Shown here piece by piece: positions 19,801-25,531 of a stretch of DNA of 38,751 nucleotides; positions within the stretch are counted from its first letter, which is position 1, and each line of letters starts with the position of its first letter. The stretch spans positions 1 through 38,751 of the forward strand of contig JANOJN010000295.1 in the NCBI GenBank assembly GCA_031418775.1, in the 5' to 3' direction. Made by a program: the position numbers and the translations under genes. Below the pieces are notes generated by a model, which had not been told where the DNA came from, searched no databases, and saw only the letters and a list, made by a program, of their open reading frames with translations. The stretch is from JANLQX01 sp031418775. Lineage in GTDB: Bacteria; Actinomycetota; Acidimicrobiia; Acidimicrobiales; JANYDT01.

Positions 19801-22800
19801 GGTCGCCGATGGTGATGGCGCGGAAGAAGCCGGCGTCCACCGTGTTGTTGGTTTCGCCGGGGATCACGCTGACGCTCGAGGAGCGACCGGTCCCCGCCAG
19901 CACATCGGAGTCGACGGCGTCGTCGCCGAGACGATCATTCGGACTGAGCGTGTAACCGACGGGGGGTACGGCTCGAACCTGGTAGGTGCCCGGTGGGAGT
20001 GCGCCGAACGAATATGCCCCGGCCGATGATGTGAGCTGTGAGCCCACGGTGTTCCCGAGGCCGTCGGCAACGGGCCCGCCGCCCACATCGGTGAGGAAGG
20101 CGGTGGCTCCGGCCAGACCGGTTTCGCCGACGTCCTGGATGCCGTCGGCGTCAGCATCGAGGAACACGAAGTTGCCGATGACCGCGGGTTCGTAGAGGCC
20201 GGCATCCACCTGGGTGATGTTCTCGTTGGCGAGCACGACGAAGCGCGCCGTCTGGCCGCTGGCGATCAGGGCATCGGAGTCCGTGTCGGAGGTGAGGGGT
20301 GTCGCGACGGCCCGCGGCGAGAAGTACAGCCCGGGAGGTCGGGTGAACACGATCTGATAGCCGGTAGCGTTCGACGGCATCAGGTTGTCGATGACGTACG
20401 TGCCGGTGAGTGCGTCGGAGGTGGTGACCCGATTGACGGCGTTGCCGAGGATGTCGGTCCCGGTGAGCGTAACAGTGACCCCGCCGGGGAGGACCAGCCC
20501 GTTGTCGCCGGCGTCGCGGACACCGTTGCCATTGACGTCCTTCCACACCAGATCGCCGACCTTCGAGAGCGGGTAGACGGTCCGTGTCGCGGTGGTGTTG
20601 GGGGAGATGACGCGGATGTTGGGGTTCGACGGGTTCGTCGGCAGGGTGCGGTATTCGGTGAGGGTGACGGTGTTGGTCAGGCCGGGGGTGAGCAGCGGCG
20701 ACGGAGTGACCGGGGTGTCGACGGTCGCGGTGTAGCGGATCTTCTTCGAGATTCCCGGAGCGATCTCATCGATCTGTGCACTTAGCGTCTGGCCGGCGAA
20801 CGATGCGCCGTCGGGACCGGTGACGGCCGCGCCGTCGATCAGAATGCTGGACGGGTTGGGGGTGAGATTGACCGGGACGACGTCGTTCGCCTTGACCTCG
20901 AAGGCTTTGCCGGTCCCGGTGTTCGCGAGCGTGATCTCATAGGTGACCACATCTCCGGGGAGCACACCCTGCTGCGGGATGCGCGCCGGTGATGTCGACG
21001 CGATCGCCTTCGCGATGGTGACATTCGGGACGGTGACGTTGACGACGGTGTTCGCCGACGTCCTCACGACCGGAGTGCCACCGATGGTGGGGCGCGAAGA
21101 GAACGCGGCCGTGTTGATGATGTCGAAGCCGTCGACGTTCCCGACGACATCGGCGACGACAGCGTCGACGTCGAGCGTGAGCACTGCCGTCTCGCCGACG
21201 GTGCTCGTGTTGTCGAACGGGTCGATGACGGCAACGTCGATCGCGTTGCCGCTGCCGCTCGTTGCGACGAGGTTCCCGGCCGTGATGTCGGTCGCACCCC
21301 GCTCGAGTTTCGCGGTCCACGTGACGTTCGTGAGGTTGATCGGCACGGTGTCGAGCAGGTGCGCGTCGATCAGTTTCGTACGCGGGAGATCCACCGTGAT
21401 GCGGTACTTCACCGGGTCGCCGATGCGGACGTCCGGGGTGCATCCGGAGCCGAGGCACGTCGGGAGGGTGACCGTCTTCGTCGGGGTCGGGGTGACGACG
21501 ACGACCGATACGGTGTCGTTGAGAACGGCGCTGATGTTGGAGGTCTGGGTGGCGTCGAGGTTCGAGCTCGGCACGTAGGTGAACGTGCCGGCCGCGGTGT
21601 TGATCGGGTTCTGGTAGCTGGTGATGCCTGCGGTGTTGGTCTCGACGGCGCCGGAGTTCACCGTATCGGGAACGGCCACGCGGTACCGAAGCGTGACCGC
21701 CGGGCTGATGGCGGGGCTGACGGCGACCGTTGGGACCGTCCACTCGATGTGCGGGAACGGAGCGGCAACGCAGCTCCCCCCGGCGGTGATGGAAGCCGAG
21801 ACCACGTCGGCGCACGTGATGGCCAGGGGCGTGCTCGGGAGGCGGTCCCAGACCGTCACGGTTTTCGCCGCGATGTCCCCGGTGTTGTGGAGATCGATCC
21901 GGTACGTGACGTGGTCGAAGGCCTGCACCGCGATGCCGTCGCCCTGATCGGGCCCGGTCGAGCTGAACACGGCGGAATAGTCACCGGGATAGGCCGGGGT
22001 GGCGTTGGCCGGACGCTGAATCGTGTCCACGCCCTTGCGGAGTTCGGGGAGGGGCATCGACCACACGATGCCGGTGTTCACCCGTTGCGCGAACACCTGT
22101 CCGGCGGTGTTGACGGAGGTCAGCTTGAGCAGGTTGTCGGTGAGGTCACCGGCCGTTGCGGTCTCGGGGTTCACGAGTTCGACGGCGATGGTCACTTCGA
22201 ACGTCTCGCCGATGTTGTCGATGCTGCCGATCGACCACTCGAGCGTTCCTCCGCCGTCGGTCAGCGAGACGCCGGACACGTCGGGTTCGGGGGAAGCGGC
22301 GACCGGTGCGGTGGCGGCCGGAATGGTCACGGTATTGGCCGCCGTCGTGCGTGCCGAACCGGGGATGTATCGCATCCCGTTCGGCAGGAAGTCGGTCACC
22401 TTCACGCCCGACGCGGAGATGTTGACGGGCACGAACGCCCGCAGCTTGAAGCACGCGATGTCGCCGGTGGCGTAGTCGCCCGTGCTCGATGACGTGAAGG
22501 CGACTGTTCCCGCCGCGCAGTTGACACCAACCGCACTCGACACGGCCATGCTGTTGGGTAGCGAGGACCGGACCGCGACCTTCTTGTCCAGCTGGACGTT
22601 GACGCCGGCGACACCGGCGCTCGCGTCGTCCTGGATGGACTCACCGTCGGCCTGGCCGCCGAGTTCGGTGCCGGGAGCGGTGTCACCCGGCGCCTCCTTC
22701 TCGATCTGCCCGTTCACGTAGGAGTAGTTCGTGAAGTCGTCGTTGGTGAGGACGGCTTGGCCGTTCTGGTACGTCGGGCGGACTCTCGAGATGAACGTCA

Positions 22801-24376
22801 CGACCACCGTTGCGTTCGGCGGTACCGACGCCAGCGCCGGCACGACGGTCGAGTCCCACGTGACGGCGTACGTTCCGTCGCCACCGAGTGCCACGCTCGC
22901 GTAGAACGGTGGGTTGACGACGACCGGTGTTCCGTTCACGGTAATCACAGGAACATTTCCTGAGGTGCAGTTGGGGTCTGACGGGACGGGCATGCCCTCC
23001 GGGCAGGTGCCGTTGGGGAGGCGATCGGTGATCGTCATTCCGTTCACGCGTCGGTACTCGCTCGTTCGCGTCGTCAGCGTGCTGGTGATGAGCGCGGCGT
23101 GCACGACACTGCCGGATGCCGACTTGTCCGTCGCGAGGTCCTCGGCCTGAAAGGACGACGATGCGGTGTCGCCGTAGAACGTTCCCGCACCGAGAACCCG
23201 GGGCCCGTTGTACGCAGCACCGGCGCTGGCCGAGTTCGTGCCCGTCCGTTCCGCTCCGTCGGCGAGGGTCGACGGAGCGACCTGGCCCTCCTCGGTCCAC
23301 GGACCCGTGTTGTTGCCGAGGTTTGCGCCCTGTTGCCCGCTCGCCGGTGTCGGCACGATTCCGGTGAACGGTCGGTTCTCCCGCAACGGGATGCCGGCGC
23401 GATAGGTGATCGTCTGGGTTTCACCGGCGGCGAGCTGGGAGCCCGGACCGGTGGCGGGGAACGTCCAGCGAACCCATGTGGTGCCGATGGGTGGTGTGAA
23501 CACGGTGCCGGCCGCGTTCCCCACTGGTGTCGAGCCGTTCATGGTGGTGATCGTCACCGTCGGGCTGCCGAGCGCTCCGACGTAGCTACAGGCGCTCGGG
23601 CTGAGACGGGCCGAGCCGGTGTACTCGAGCGCCCCCGCCGGTGTGTTGTCCGTCGTGGTGCAGCCGAGCAGTTCGAGGCTCGGGGGCAGGAAGTCGTCCA
23701 CCGTGAACGCCCCCGTGGGGGCGATCAGGTTGTTCTCGATCGTGAGGCTGAACGATGTCGAGTTGGTGTGAGCGCCTCGGAGCAGTTCGCCGCCGCCGGA
23801 CTTGCGCAGCTGATACGGGATGACGGTGGTGCTCACCGAACCGCTGGTCCCCGAGCCGGGAGCGGTCGACGAGTTGACGGTCCCGTTCGCGAGGAACTTG
23901 ACCAGTACACGCGGATCGGTGTTCGAGAACGCCTGACCGGTGGTGGCGAAAACGCTGCCGACGGGATGGTTGACCGGATCCACTGCGACGCTGATGCCGA
24001 TCGACTGGCACACGTTGGTCTGGAGGTCACTCACGTTGTTCCACACGAGCGTCGTCTGGCCTGCTGCCGGGCTGTTCGGGTACGTGGTGGGGGAGGTTGC
24101 CGTGCCGCTGGTGCTGACGTACGAGAGGCCGGCGGGGAGGACTTGGCGGAAGGTCAGGTTGTACGTGTCCGGGCCGAAGGGATTGCACGCGCGCAGGGTG
24201 TACGACACGTTTCCCCCCTGGAGCACCCGGCCGGTCCCCCCGAGAACCACGGAGAGCGTCGGCGCCGCCTCGACGCGCATCGCCGGGCCCACGACCAGGC
24301 CGGTGAGCAGCACGAGGGTGGCCGCGGCGAGTCTGCGGACGCGTCTGCCCGGCAGCCGGGCGCGTGGAGAAGACAT
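7874..24376 (-). CDS. Giant sortase-anchored surface protein with 35 SdrD/Cna-B-like repeats (5500 aa)
   Basis: This is a secreted cell-wall protein, probably an adhesin or stalk. The N-terminus is a signal peptide: basic RLPGRRVRRLA, hydrophobic AATLVLLTGLVVGP, likely cleavage after VEA at residue 37. Residues about 38-1270 are a chain of beta-rich DUF11-like domains with recurring phrases such as ITDRLPNGTCPEG, VTDFLPNGMRY and GDVVTYEITLANTGTG. Residues about 1270-5375 hold 35 SdrD_B/Cna-B-like repeats, mostly opening with a D-x-N-x-N-G-x-x-D loop as in GDLVWKDVNGNGVRD. A Thr/Pro/Ala linker follows, then LAFTG at 5465-5469 (7970-7984), a hydrophobic helix and RRRRTR. LAxTG-type signals are used by actinobacterial class E sortases (family knowledge); no sortase gene is in the window. 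The frame has no internal stop over 16.5 kb. The ATG at 24376 gives the signal peptide directly, though its Shine-Dalgarno is poor. Ligand unknown. Confidence 0.93.
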   Translation of the reverse strand: MSSPRARLPGRRVRRLAAATLVLLTGLVVGPAMRVEAAPTLSVVLGGTGRVLQGGNVSYTLRACNPFGPDTYNLTFRQVLPAGLSYVSTSGTATSPTTYPNSPAAGQTTLVWNNVSDLQTNVCQSIGISVAVDPVNHPVGSVFATTGQAFSNTDPRVLVKFLANGTVNSSTAPGSGTSGSVSTTVIPYQLRKSGGGELLRGAHTNSTSFSLTIENNLIAPTGAFTVDDFLPPSLELLGCTTTDNTPAGALEYTGSARLSPSACSYVGALGSPTVTITTMNGSTPVGNAAGTVFTPPIGTTWVRWTFPATGPGSQLAAGETQTITYRAGIPLRENRPFTGIVPTPASGQQGANLGNNTGPWTEEGQVAPSTLADGAERTGTNSASAGAAYNGPRVLGAGTFYGDTASSSFQAEDLATDKSASGSVVHAALITSTLTTRTSEYRRVNGMTITDRLPNGTCPEGMPVPSDPNCTSGNVPVITVNGTPVVVNPPFYASVALGGDGTYAVTWDSTVVPALASVPPNATVVVTFISRVRPTYQNGQAVLTNDDFTNYSYVNGQIEKEAPGDTAPGTELGGQADGESIQDDASAGVAGVNVQLDKKVAVRSSLPNSMAVSSAVGVNCAAGTVAFTSSSTGDYATGDIACFKLRAFVPVNISASGVKVTDFLPNGMRYIPGSARTTAANTVTIPAATAPVAASPEPDVSGVSLTDGGGTLEWSIGSIDNIGETFEVTIAVELVNPETATAGDLTDNLLKLTSVNTAGQVFAQRVNTGIVWSMPLPELRKGVDTIQRPANATPAYPGDYSAVFSSTGPDQGDGIAVQAFDHVTYRIDLHNTGDIAAKTVTVWDRLPSTPLAITCADVVSASITAGGSCVAAPFPHIEWTVPTVAVSPAISPAVTLRYRVAVPDTVNSGAVETNTAGITSYQNPINTAAGTFTYVPSSNLDATQTSNISAVLNDTVSVVVVTPTPTKTVTLPTCLGSGCTPDVRIGDPVKYRITVDLPRTKLIDAHLLDTVPINLTNVTWTAKLERGATDITAGNLVATSGSGNAIDVAVIDPFDNTSTVGETAVLTLDVDAVVADVVGNVDGFDIINTAAFSSRPTIGGTPVVRTSANTVVNVTVPNVTIAKAIASTSPARIPQQGVLPGDVVTYEITLANTGTGKAFEVKANDVVPVNLTPNPSSILIDGAAVTGPDGASFAGQTLSAQIDEIAPGISKKIRYTATVDTPVTPSPLLTPGLTNTVTLTEYRTLPTNPSNPNIRVISPNTTATRTVYPLSKVGDLVWKDVNGNGVRDAGDNGLVLPGGVTVTLTGTDILGNAVNRVTTSDALTGTYVIDNLMPSNATGYQIVFTRPPGLYFSPRAVATPLTSDTDSDALIASGQTARFVVLANENITQVDAGLYEPAVIGNFVFLDADADGIQDVGETGLAGATAFLTDVGGGPVADGLGNTVGSQLTSSAGAYSFGALPPGTYQVRAVPPVGYTLSPNDRLGDDAVDSDVLAGTGRSSSVSVIPGETNNTVDAGFFRAITIGDRLWIDRNSDGTRDAADTAGVSGATVTLEGAGLDGVFGTADDLSGSTTTAGGGAYSFSKTGVNNTGAPLPPGEYRLTFALPATYEFSPASVGAPKSSNNDSDANETTGVTATFTMNDNEATISVDAGVWKRVTLGNFVWEDLNANGIQDVDEPPVSSVGVELLDATGSSFGVPITASTDAFGAWTIPSIRPGDYRVRFTPPVGAGWNFSLTGAGVAATDSNPNPATGITATFAVVSGTDDFTIDAGLYKYATLGDLVWEDVNGNGVRDVVDGGVDGITVRLLDSSGNPVLNAGNPIETTTAGGGIYTFSNVVPGTYRIGIVKPLGWAFTVLNSSSATDLTDSDIARATGVSDPVTLISDQTNNSVDGGMYRTSQVGDLVWVDTNGSGVRDTGENGVAGAVLRLVDALGVRAIDASGTSIADQTTTGSGAYAFTNLSPGSYRVVVVTRPSGYQLTPALVTINGATSATDSDADTTTNQTALIPLTSGTAEQTIDVGMARPVSIGDQVWVDTNADGTRSGTETAGVNGATAALLGAGLDATFGTADDVTGSATTNASGIYTFTRAGINNTGALLAPGVYQVTFGLPIGWEFTTASAAAPLSSDTDSDASTTVGPTFGRTGTITLTEGQTTTNLDAGLFQRTTVGDRVWEDLNANGIQDSGEPGISGATVELFDAAGAPFTVPVTTTTDSSGLWSIANLRPADYRVAFTAPTGAGWQPTPTGFGAPATNSDADVITGVTPVITLDSGVIDNGADAGYYRFASIGNYVWEDTDGNGAQDVGEPGVGGATVTLTGTTGAGVVITSRTTTTAAGTGLYQFANVVPGVYVVMVTPPSGTVVTLRDVNSATDTTDSDANPSGASPSTTLRSNEANTSVDTGLIRPATVGDRVWHDTNGDGIQTAGEDGIAGVTVRLVDVAGNPVLNASGSSVDPTTTDANGSYSFADLRPGTYRVLVTAPNGYVFTDQTVTTGGATTSTDSNADGTGATTLVSVVSGETNSTIDAGLFRGVVIGDQVWDDTNADGTRQLTETTGIGGVTVRLLNSSAAVIATMTTASDGTYSFTRAGLDNSGALLREGDYRIEFVRPSGYLPSPTSSTGPRASGIDSDADLATGRTAVFGVPDGVTTTHVDAGFFAAASVGDRVWDDTNANGIQDGGEPGLDGVTVELLEGASVVRTTVTSGGGAYVFDNLVPGFYRIHFTAPLGWTPSPVGRGSAATNSDASLVTGTTPPFTLQSGQSPTDVDAGFFRTASLGDRVWEDLNGNGVQDIGEPGVANVRVRLLDTAGTPILHDSGVPVTQLTTATGNYRFDGLVPGIYRIRIDAPSGFTLTAGNVGSNTADSDLNKTSGISGSTTLGSGDVNLTIDAGVVNLPIISGYVYVDADNDGIRDTGEAPIVGAVITLTGVDVFGTSITIAVSSGADGYYQFTGLEASNLAGYTLTETQPLGYLDGRDTVGTAGGTLGGPVPSRDVLTGIVVGSSTNSARNNLGELVPGSISGSVYVDITDDGNRQVGEPGIAAVSITLTGSDDLGNVVNRATTTATDGSFTFTGLRPGTYVVTEATQPASYLDGAERAGTAGGTITTNDQISGVTIASGTTSTDNLFGEKPPAPVAYTSISGAVRVDPNTNGTRDTGENGTIAGVVITLRDVGGAVVATTATDVNGNYSFSGIPVGDYSVTETQPIGYGSSSPNTRSVTAPVGGLSGQDFFDTTSTLAGRVFVDADNNGTFDSGEQPIGSITIRVTGIDVIGRSVDRATTTSVDGSWSIDGLVAGVYTVTEPTQPVGYGDGRDAIGTLGGTRPGNGIGTDAVTGITVGVGADGTGYDFGEISSAAAISGSVYLDRNRDSVRDAGVDDPLAGVVVVLRNTSGDEIARTTSGSDGSYRFDNLIAGADYRIDQVTPTGFGRSQNPTAIDVNGLPAIGVTGQNFGDTVSTISGFVYVDANDNGARNAGETPISGVTITLSGVNASGSTVSRTTVSNASGAWTFTDLLSGTYAVVETQPPSYADGRDTAGTAGGAVTNDRIATISIGAGIDASSYLFGERQNTTTISGSVFIDAAGNGTIESGDTGLGGVVITLRDAGNNVIATAVTNPDGTYVFTNLVPGSYSVTETQPNGYGSSTPNVIPTVTVPLEGVANINFGETTGSLAGHVYVATTNDGVRQAGESTGIGGVTITLTGTDVNGPVSRATSTDATGTYQFTDLLAGTYVVSETQPGGYTDAIDSIGTINAVTAGTLGNDTVTAITIPAAGVGVGYDFAESQVPPTGAFVSGLVFLDNGANGSLDTGDTGLGGWTIELLNNAGSVVASVTSAADGTFRITNLGTNNAGAVLPAGVYSVRETQKATHGSSTPNLIANLNVPPTGRSDQNFGETLSSLGGRVVIDSNDDGMADLTETGVSGVIMTLTGTDALGAALSRTTTTGVDGSYVFTGVPAGSYTVTETQPGAYDDGREHVGTVNGSSTGVLVPTDAIGSIVLPPGAASVGVGYDFGELLRPTVTGATLNGTVFFDRNRSGSSPDSGEPGLGGVTVTLFDALSNLVGTTTTAPDGTYAFAGLRPGTYRIVETQPNGLGSTTPNTLSSLMVLTSGLANVNFGEIGASLAGQVYVDTSNDGVRQAPGEAAIAGVTVTLSGTDANGAAVNRTTSTAPDGTYRFDDLLAGTYSISETQPSAYLDGLDAVGAITGPNPSVAPGTLGNDVVTAIALPIEGIGAGYDFGEKVRPTPAGTAFLEGVVWVDANSSATIDSGEAGLAGVLLTLRNSSNVVIDTTLTGPDGRYRFINLAPGTYSVAETQPSGYISTTPDSIPSAIVPGGGLSNQNFGERLGAGTTGTTTSLRGSVWIDRNANGSIDAGEAGLGGVVLTLLDSAGASVSTTVTNPDGSYAFTNLAPGTYSVSEAQPTAYGSSTPNVLSTLSVPPAGLAGVNFGETTASVTGFVYVDANNDGAKAPTSAERGIGGVGVNLSGVDVNGVPVSASTTTGPDGSFGFTGLPAGTYSVIETQPAGYADGIDTAGSTGVAGADTITAIVVAPGGLSSGHLFGEQETLPTTVFVRGTVFLDRDRNSSAGPGDGVIVGVAVQLRDGSGVLIGTSITGADGIYLFTGLTPGATYTVTEVQPIGFGSSLRSTNTQTITAPPSGGVSDIDFGDTLSSIAGSVYNDVDGSGERTSVVGPAEPGISGVTVTLNGTTAGGNAVTRTTTTSPDGSYAFTDLPAGIYTLTETQPSGWSDGQDAAGTAGGGVGNDVTADISLPLDVQATGYTFGERVPSGAVTTTLSGVVFVDRGADGLTANGVRDSGEPGVLGVTLVLRDSNGAEVARTTTLGDGSYSFPDVAPGTYTVEEIQPLNYGSSTPNTLTSLTVPATGLTGVNFGETLGAIIGTVYSDANNNGVQDSSEPGIAGVTITLAGKDRANNAVTRTATTLSDGTYSFAGLLASDATGYTVTETQPTGWADGLDTSSVHGTIGDDVVSGVVLAPGEQTPVGRFGELAPVAVGDRVWDDLNGNGIQEPSEPGIDGVSVTLVGIDDRGVPVNRSTTTSSAAGSAGGWLIDTLRPGNYTVTFAKPGMVATATTVAAGTRATDSDATANGSTASFELRANIDLVSTASDDRDVDGGLYTPISIGNYVWRDDDLDGMQDAGEPPVGNVTVTLRHAGPDGLFDTADDRITTTTTDGSGAYLFAGVAPGNVRIVINPPPRYGHSPQGVAAGHPTGGGTNAPIDSNIDPVTHAADVVLVSGLDRSDVDAGLLPKGSLGGRVWNDGTTTGDGRQGTGEPGISGVVVRLLYPDGTPALAGDGSPLTIVSGPNGTYLFDDIVARPYSVAFDVPSDLKVTSRGVGDPTGDSDIDTKTFRTSVIVVSPLADVRHVDAGLLNLLGPPFIVPPSTAVTTTRATVPSTTTAPSTTVGTAPLAGPATTAAATSTVAAGAGTTIVGRPTTTTTGAPGRADTVAKKAKPKLATDVRSRLAFTGAELGTLIMFGLALAVGGAFLVHTASRRRRTR
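8257..9397 (-). repeat. Repeat block C: three terminal SdrD_B-like modules
   Basis: The last three modules (starts near 9397, 9016 and 8622) return to the block A form: VGDRVWDDLNGNGIQ, IGNYVWRDDDLDGMQD and LGGRVWNDGTTTGDGRQ. They are followed by the Thr/Pro-rich wall-spanning linker. Confidence 0.8.
9398..15716 (-). repeat. Repeat block B: 19 Cna-B-like modules in alternating short and long forms
   Basis: Module starts, approximate, are 15716, 15350, 14992, 14703, 14342, 14044, 13703, 13409, 13046, 12729, 12352, 12061, 11675, 11366, 11070, 10713, 10415, 10051 and 9750. Short modules (about 100 aa) carry GYGSSTPN and end NFGE. Long modules (about 117 aa) carry YxDGxDTxGTxGG and end GYxFGE. 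Nearly all carry the phrase VTETQP, which shows on the plus strand as the recurring 'ggctgggtctcggtcac'. Confidence 0.85.
15717..20562 (-). repeat. Repeat block A: 13 SdrD_B-like modules with four-module periodicity
   Basis: Each module begins with a [VI/LG]-GD/N-x-[VL]-W-x-D type phrase and spans about 340-415 bp. Module starts, by the codon for the residue before the xGD motif, are near 20562, 20182, 19813, 19409, 19051, 18685, 18304, 17888, 17530, 17170, 16795, 16414 and 16075. Modules 3, 7 and 11 share a 'TRxxxxTxGxxG ... NNTGA/NSGA' form; modules 4, 8 and 12 share 'NANGIQD ... ATxSD/N'; modules 6 and 10 share 'LRLVDA/VRLVDV'. Confidence 0.85.
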
Positions 24377-24444
24377 GACGGGACGGTCATCGACATGACG
24401 AGGTCCCTGCTGTAGGTCGGAAGGACCGGGCGGATGGATCGATC

Positions 24445-24507
24445 GGCCCAGCGACCGGCGGTCGGTCGGGCCGAGGACGGGGCGAGCTCCCGGACCTGGG
24501 TAGGTCC
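24445..24507 (-). promoter_or_regulatory. Two hairpins in the leader of the giant surface-protein gene
   Basis: Hairpin 1 (24445-24472) has arms GGCCC and GGGCC enclosing CGACC, GGC, GGTCG. Hairpin 2 (24492-24507) is GGACCT, GGGT, AGGTCC, six perfect pairs with a four-base loop. Both lie in the 198-bp gap between the methyltransferase stop (24575) and the giant gene start (24376), both on the minus strand. They could terminate the upstream transcript or structure the leader of the giant mRNA. No T-run follows either. Confidence 0.4.
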
Positions 24508-24574
24508 CCCATGCAGGCGTTCACGTGATCGCGGGCAGCGTTCTGTGGCGCGTCTTCCGCGCGGACGAGTGGTG

Positions 24575-25471
24575 CTACCGGGAGATCGGACGCGGTTTGG
24601 CCAGAGTCATGCAGAAGAGTGGGCGGACGATGCGCAGTCTCGTCAGCACGCGTTCGACCCGGAGCGCGAACCGCACCCGGTGGCCGACCGACCAAGTGGA
24701 CGCGTCGATTTTGCGCGCGTTGCCTTCGAGAAGGGGATACATGAGCGATCCGAACCGCACCTCGTGCAGGATCTCGAAGTGGTGCTCGAGCTCGGGGATC
24801 AGCCGATCGGAGTTGCAGGCTTCGGACGGATCGAACCGCTCCGGCGGGTATTGCAGGAATGCACCCTTCTTCTCGCCCCCGTGCGTCGTGCGCTGTTCGG
24901 CGGTGAACAGCAGGAGCAGCAGCCGGGTGACGAACGCGTTGCGCCGTGGGATCTGCAGGAAGGGGGGCCCGATCCACTCGTAGAGGAACAGCAGGCCGTC
25001 GGGGGCGAGGGCCTGGTTCAACTGGTAAAACGCGTTTGCGAGGTTGTGGATGTGGTGGATGCCGTGCAGGCCGACGGCGAAATCCAGGGATCCGGGATCC
25101 AGGTCGAGCCGGTTGGCGTCGGCCAGCACCCCGTGGAACGGCAGTCCGGCCATGAGCTCCGTCGCCCGTTTGAGGGACTCTCCCGACAGATCGATGCCGG
25201 CCACCGATGCATATTCCACGCCGTCGCGAGTCTCGAAATAGCCCTTCTCCGCCGCCATGTCGCCACAGACGAGGGCGAGGCCTCGGAGGTTCTTCGACCG
25301 TTCGCCGAACGTGGCGCGGAGCCGGCGATTGATCAGGCCGACGGCGTCCATCGATGGGTCGAACCGCCAGGCGTAGTGACGATTGAGCCAGTCCATCGAG
25401 AGCCAGGAGACGTCGCGCACCACGTCGACGTCGATGTGGTCCCAGTGGGCCTCCGGAAGATCAACGGTCAC
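24575..25471 (-). CDS. SAM-dependent class I methyltransferase
   Basis: This is a 298-residue methyltransferase of unknown substrate. The Rossmann core is visible in order: motif I LALVCGDMAAEKG, acidic strand-2 end AGIDLSGESL, motif for adenine contact ADANRLDLDPGSLDFAVG, then LHGIHHIHNLANAFYQLNQALAPDGLLFLYEW typical of the methyltransferase-11/12 type. The C-terminal 110 residues (from about IGPPFLQIPRR) form a helical extension that may bind substrate. GTG at 25471 is preferred over TTG at 25480, because TACGTT (a -10 element) covers the TTG and lies 7 nt before the GTG, as for leaderless neighbours. Upstream lies the decayed MFS gene and downstream the giant surface-protein gene, both on the same strand; a link to either is conjecture. 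Confidence 0.82.
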   Translation of the reverse strand: MTVDLPEAHWDHIDVDVVRDVSWLSMDWLNRHYAWRFDPSMDAVGLINRRLRATFGERSKNLRGLALVCGDMAAEKGYFETRDGVEYASVAGIDLSGESLKRATELMAGLPFHGVLADANRLDLDPGSLDFAVGLHGIHHIHNLANAFYQLNQALAPDGLLFLYEWIGPPFLQIPRRNAFVTRLLLLLFTAEQRTTHGGEKKGAFLQYPPERFDPSEACNSDRLIPELEHHFEILHEVRFGSLMYPLLEGNARKIDASTWSVGHRVRFALRVERVLTRLRIVRPLFCMTLAKPRPISR

Positions 25472-25478
25472 CGCAGTC

Positions 25479-25484
25479 AACGTA
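25479..25484 (-). promoter_or_regulatory. Putative leaderless -10 element of the methyltransferase gene
   Basis: TACGTT on the minus strand ends 7 nt before GTG at 25471. It fits the TANNNT leaderless pattern seen at several starts in this window. Confidence 0.45.
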
Positions 25485-25531
25485 CCAAAGCGGGCGATGC
25501 AGCCATCGCCCTGGCGGTCAGCGACGGACCA

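Noticed and set aside
21359..22492. 377-codon plus-strand frame within the giant gene (and others at 12075, 12491, 9485 and 23099)
   Set aside because: Antisense shadows with biased Gly/Asp/Arg or Ser/Pro/Val composition; the minus-strand frame has a coherent domain architecture.
7874..24376. CRISPR array or tandem DNA satellite in the repeat region
   Set aside because: The repetition is at protein level with modules of 300-415 bp and strong codon-level divergence; there are no short identical repeats with unique spacers.
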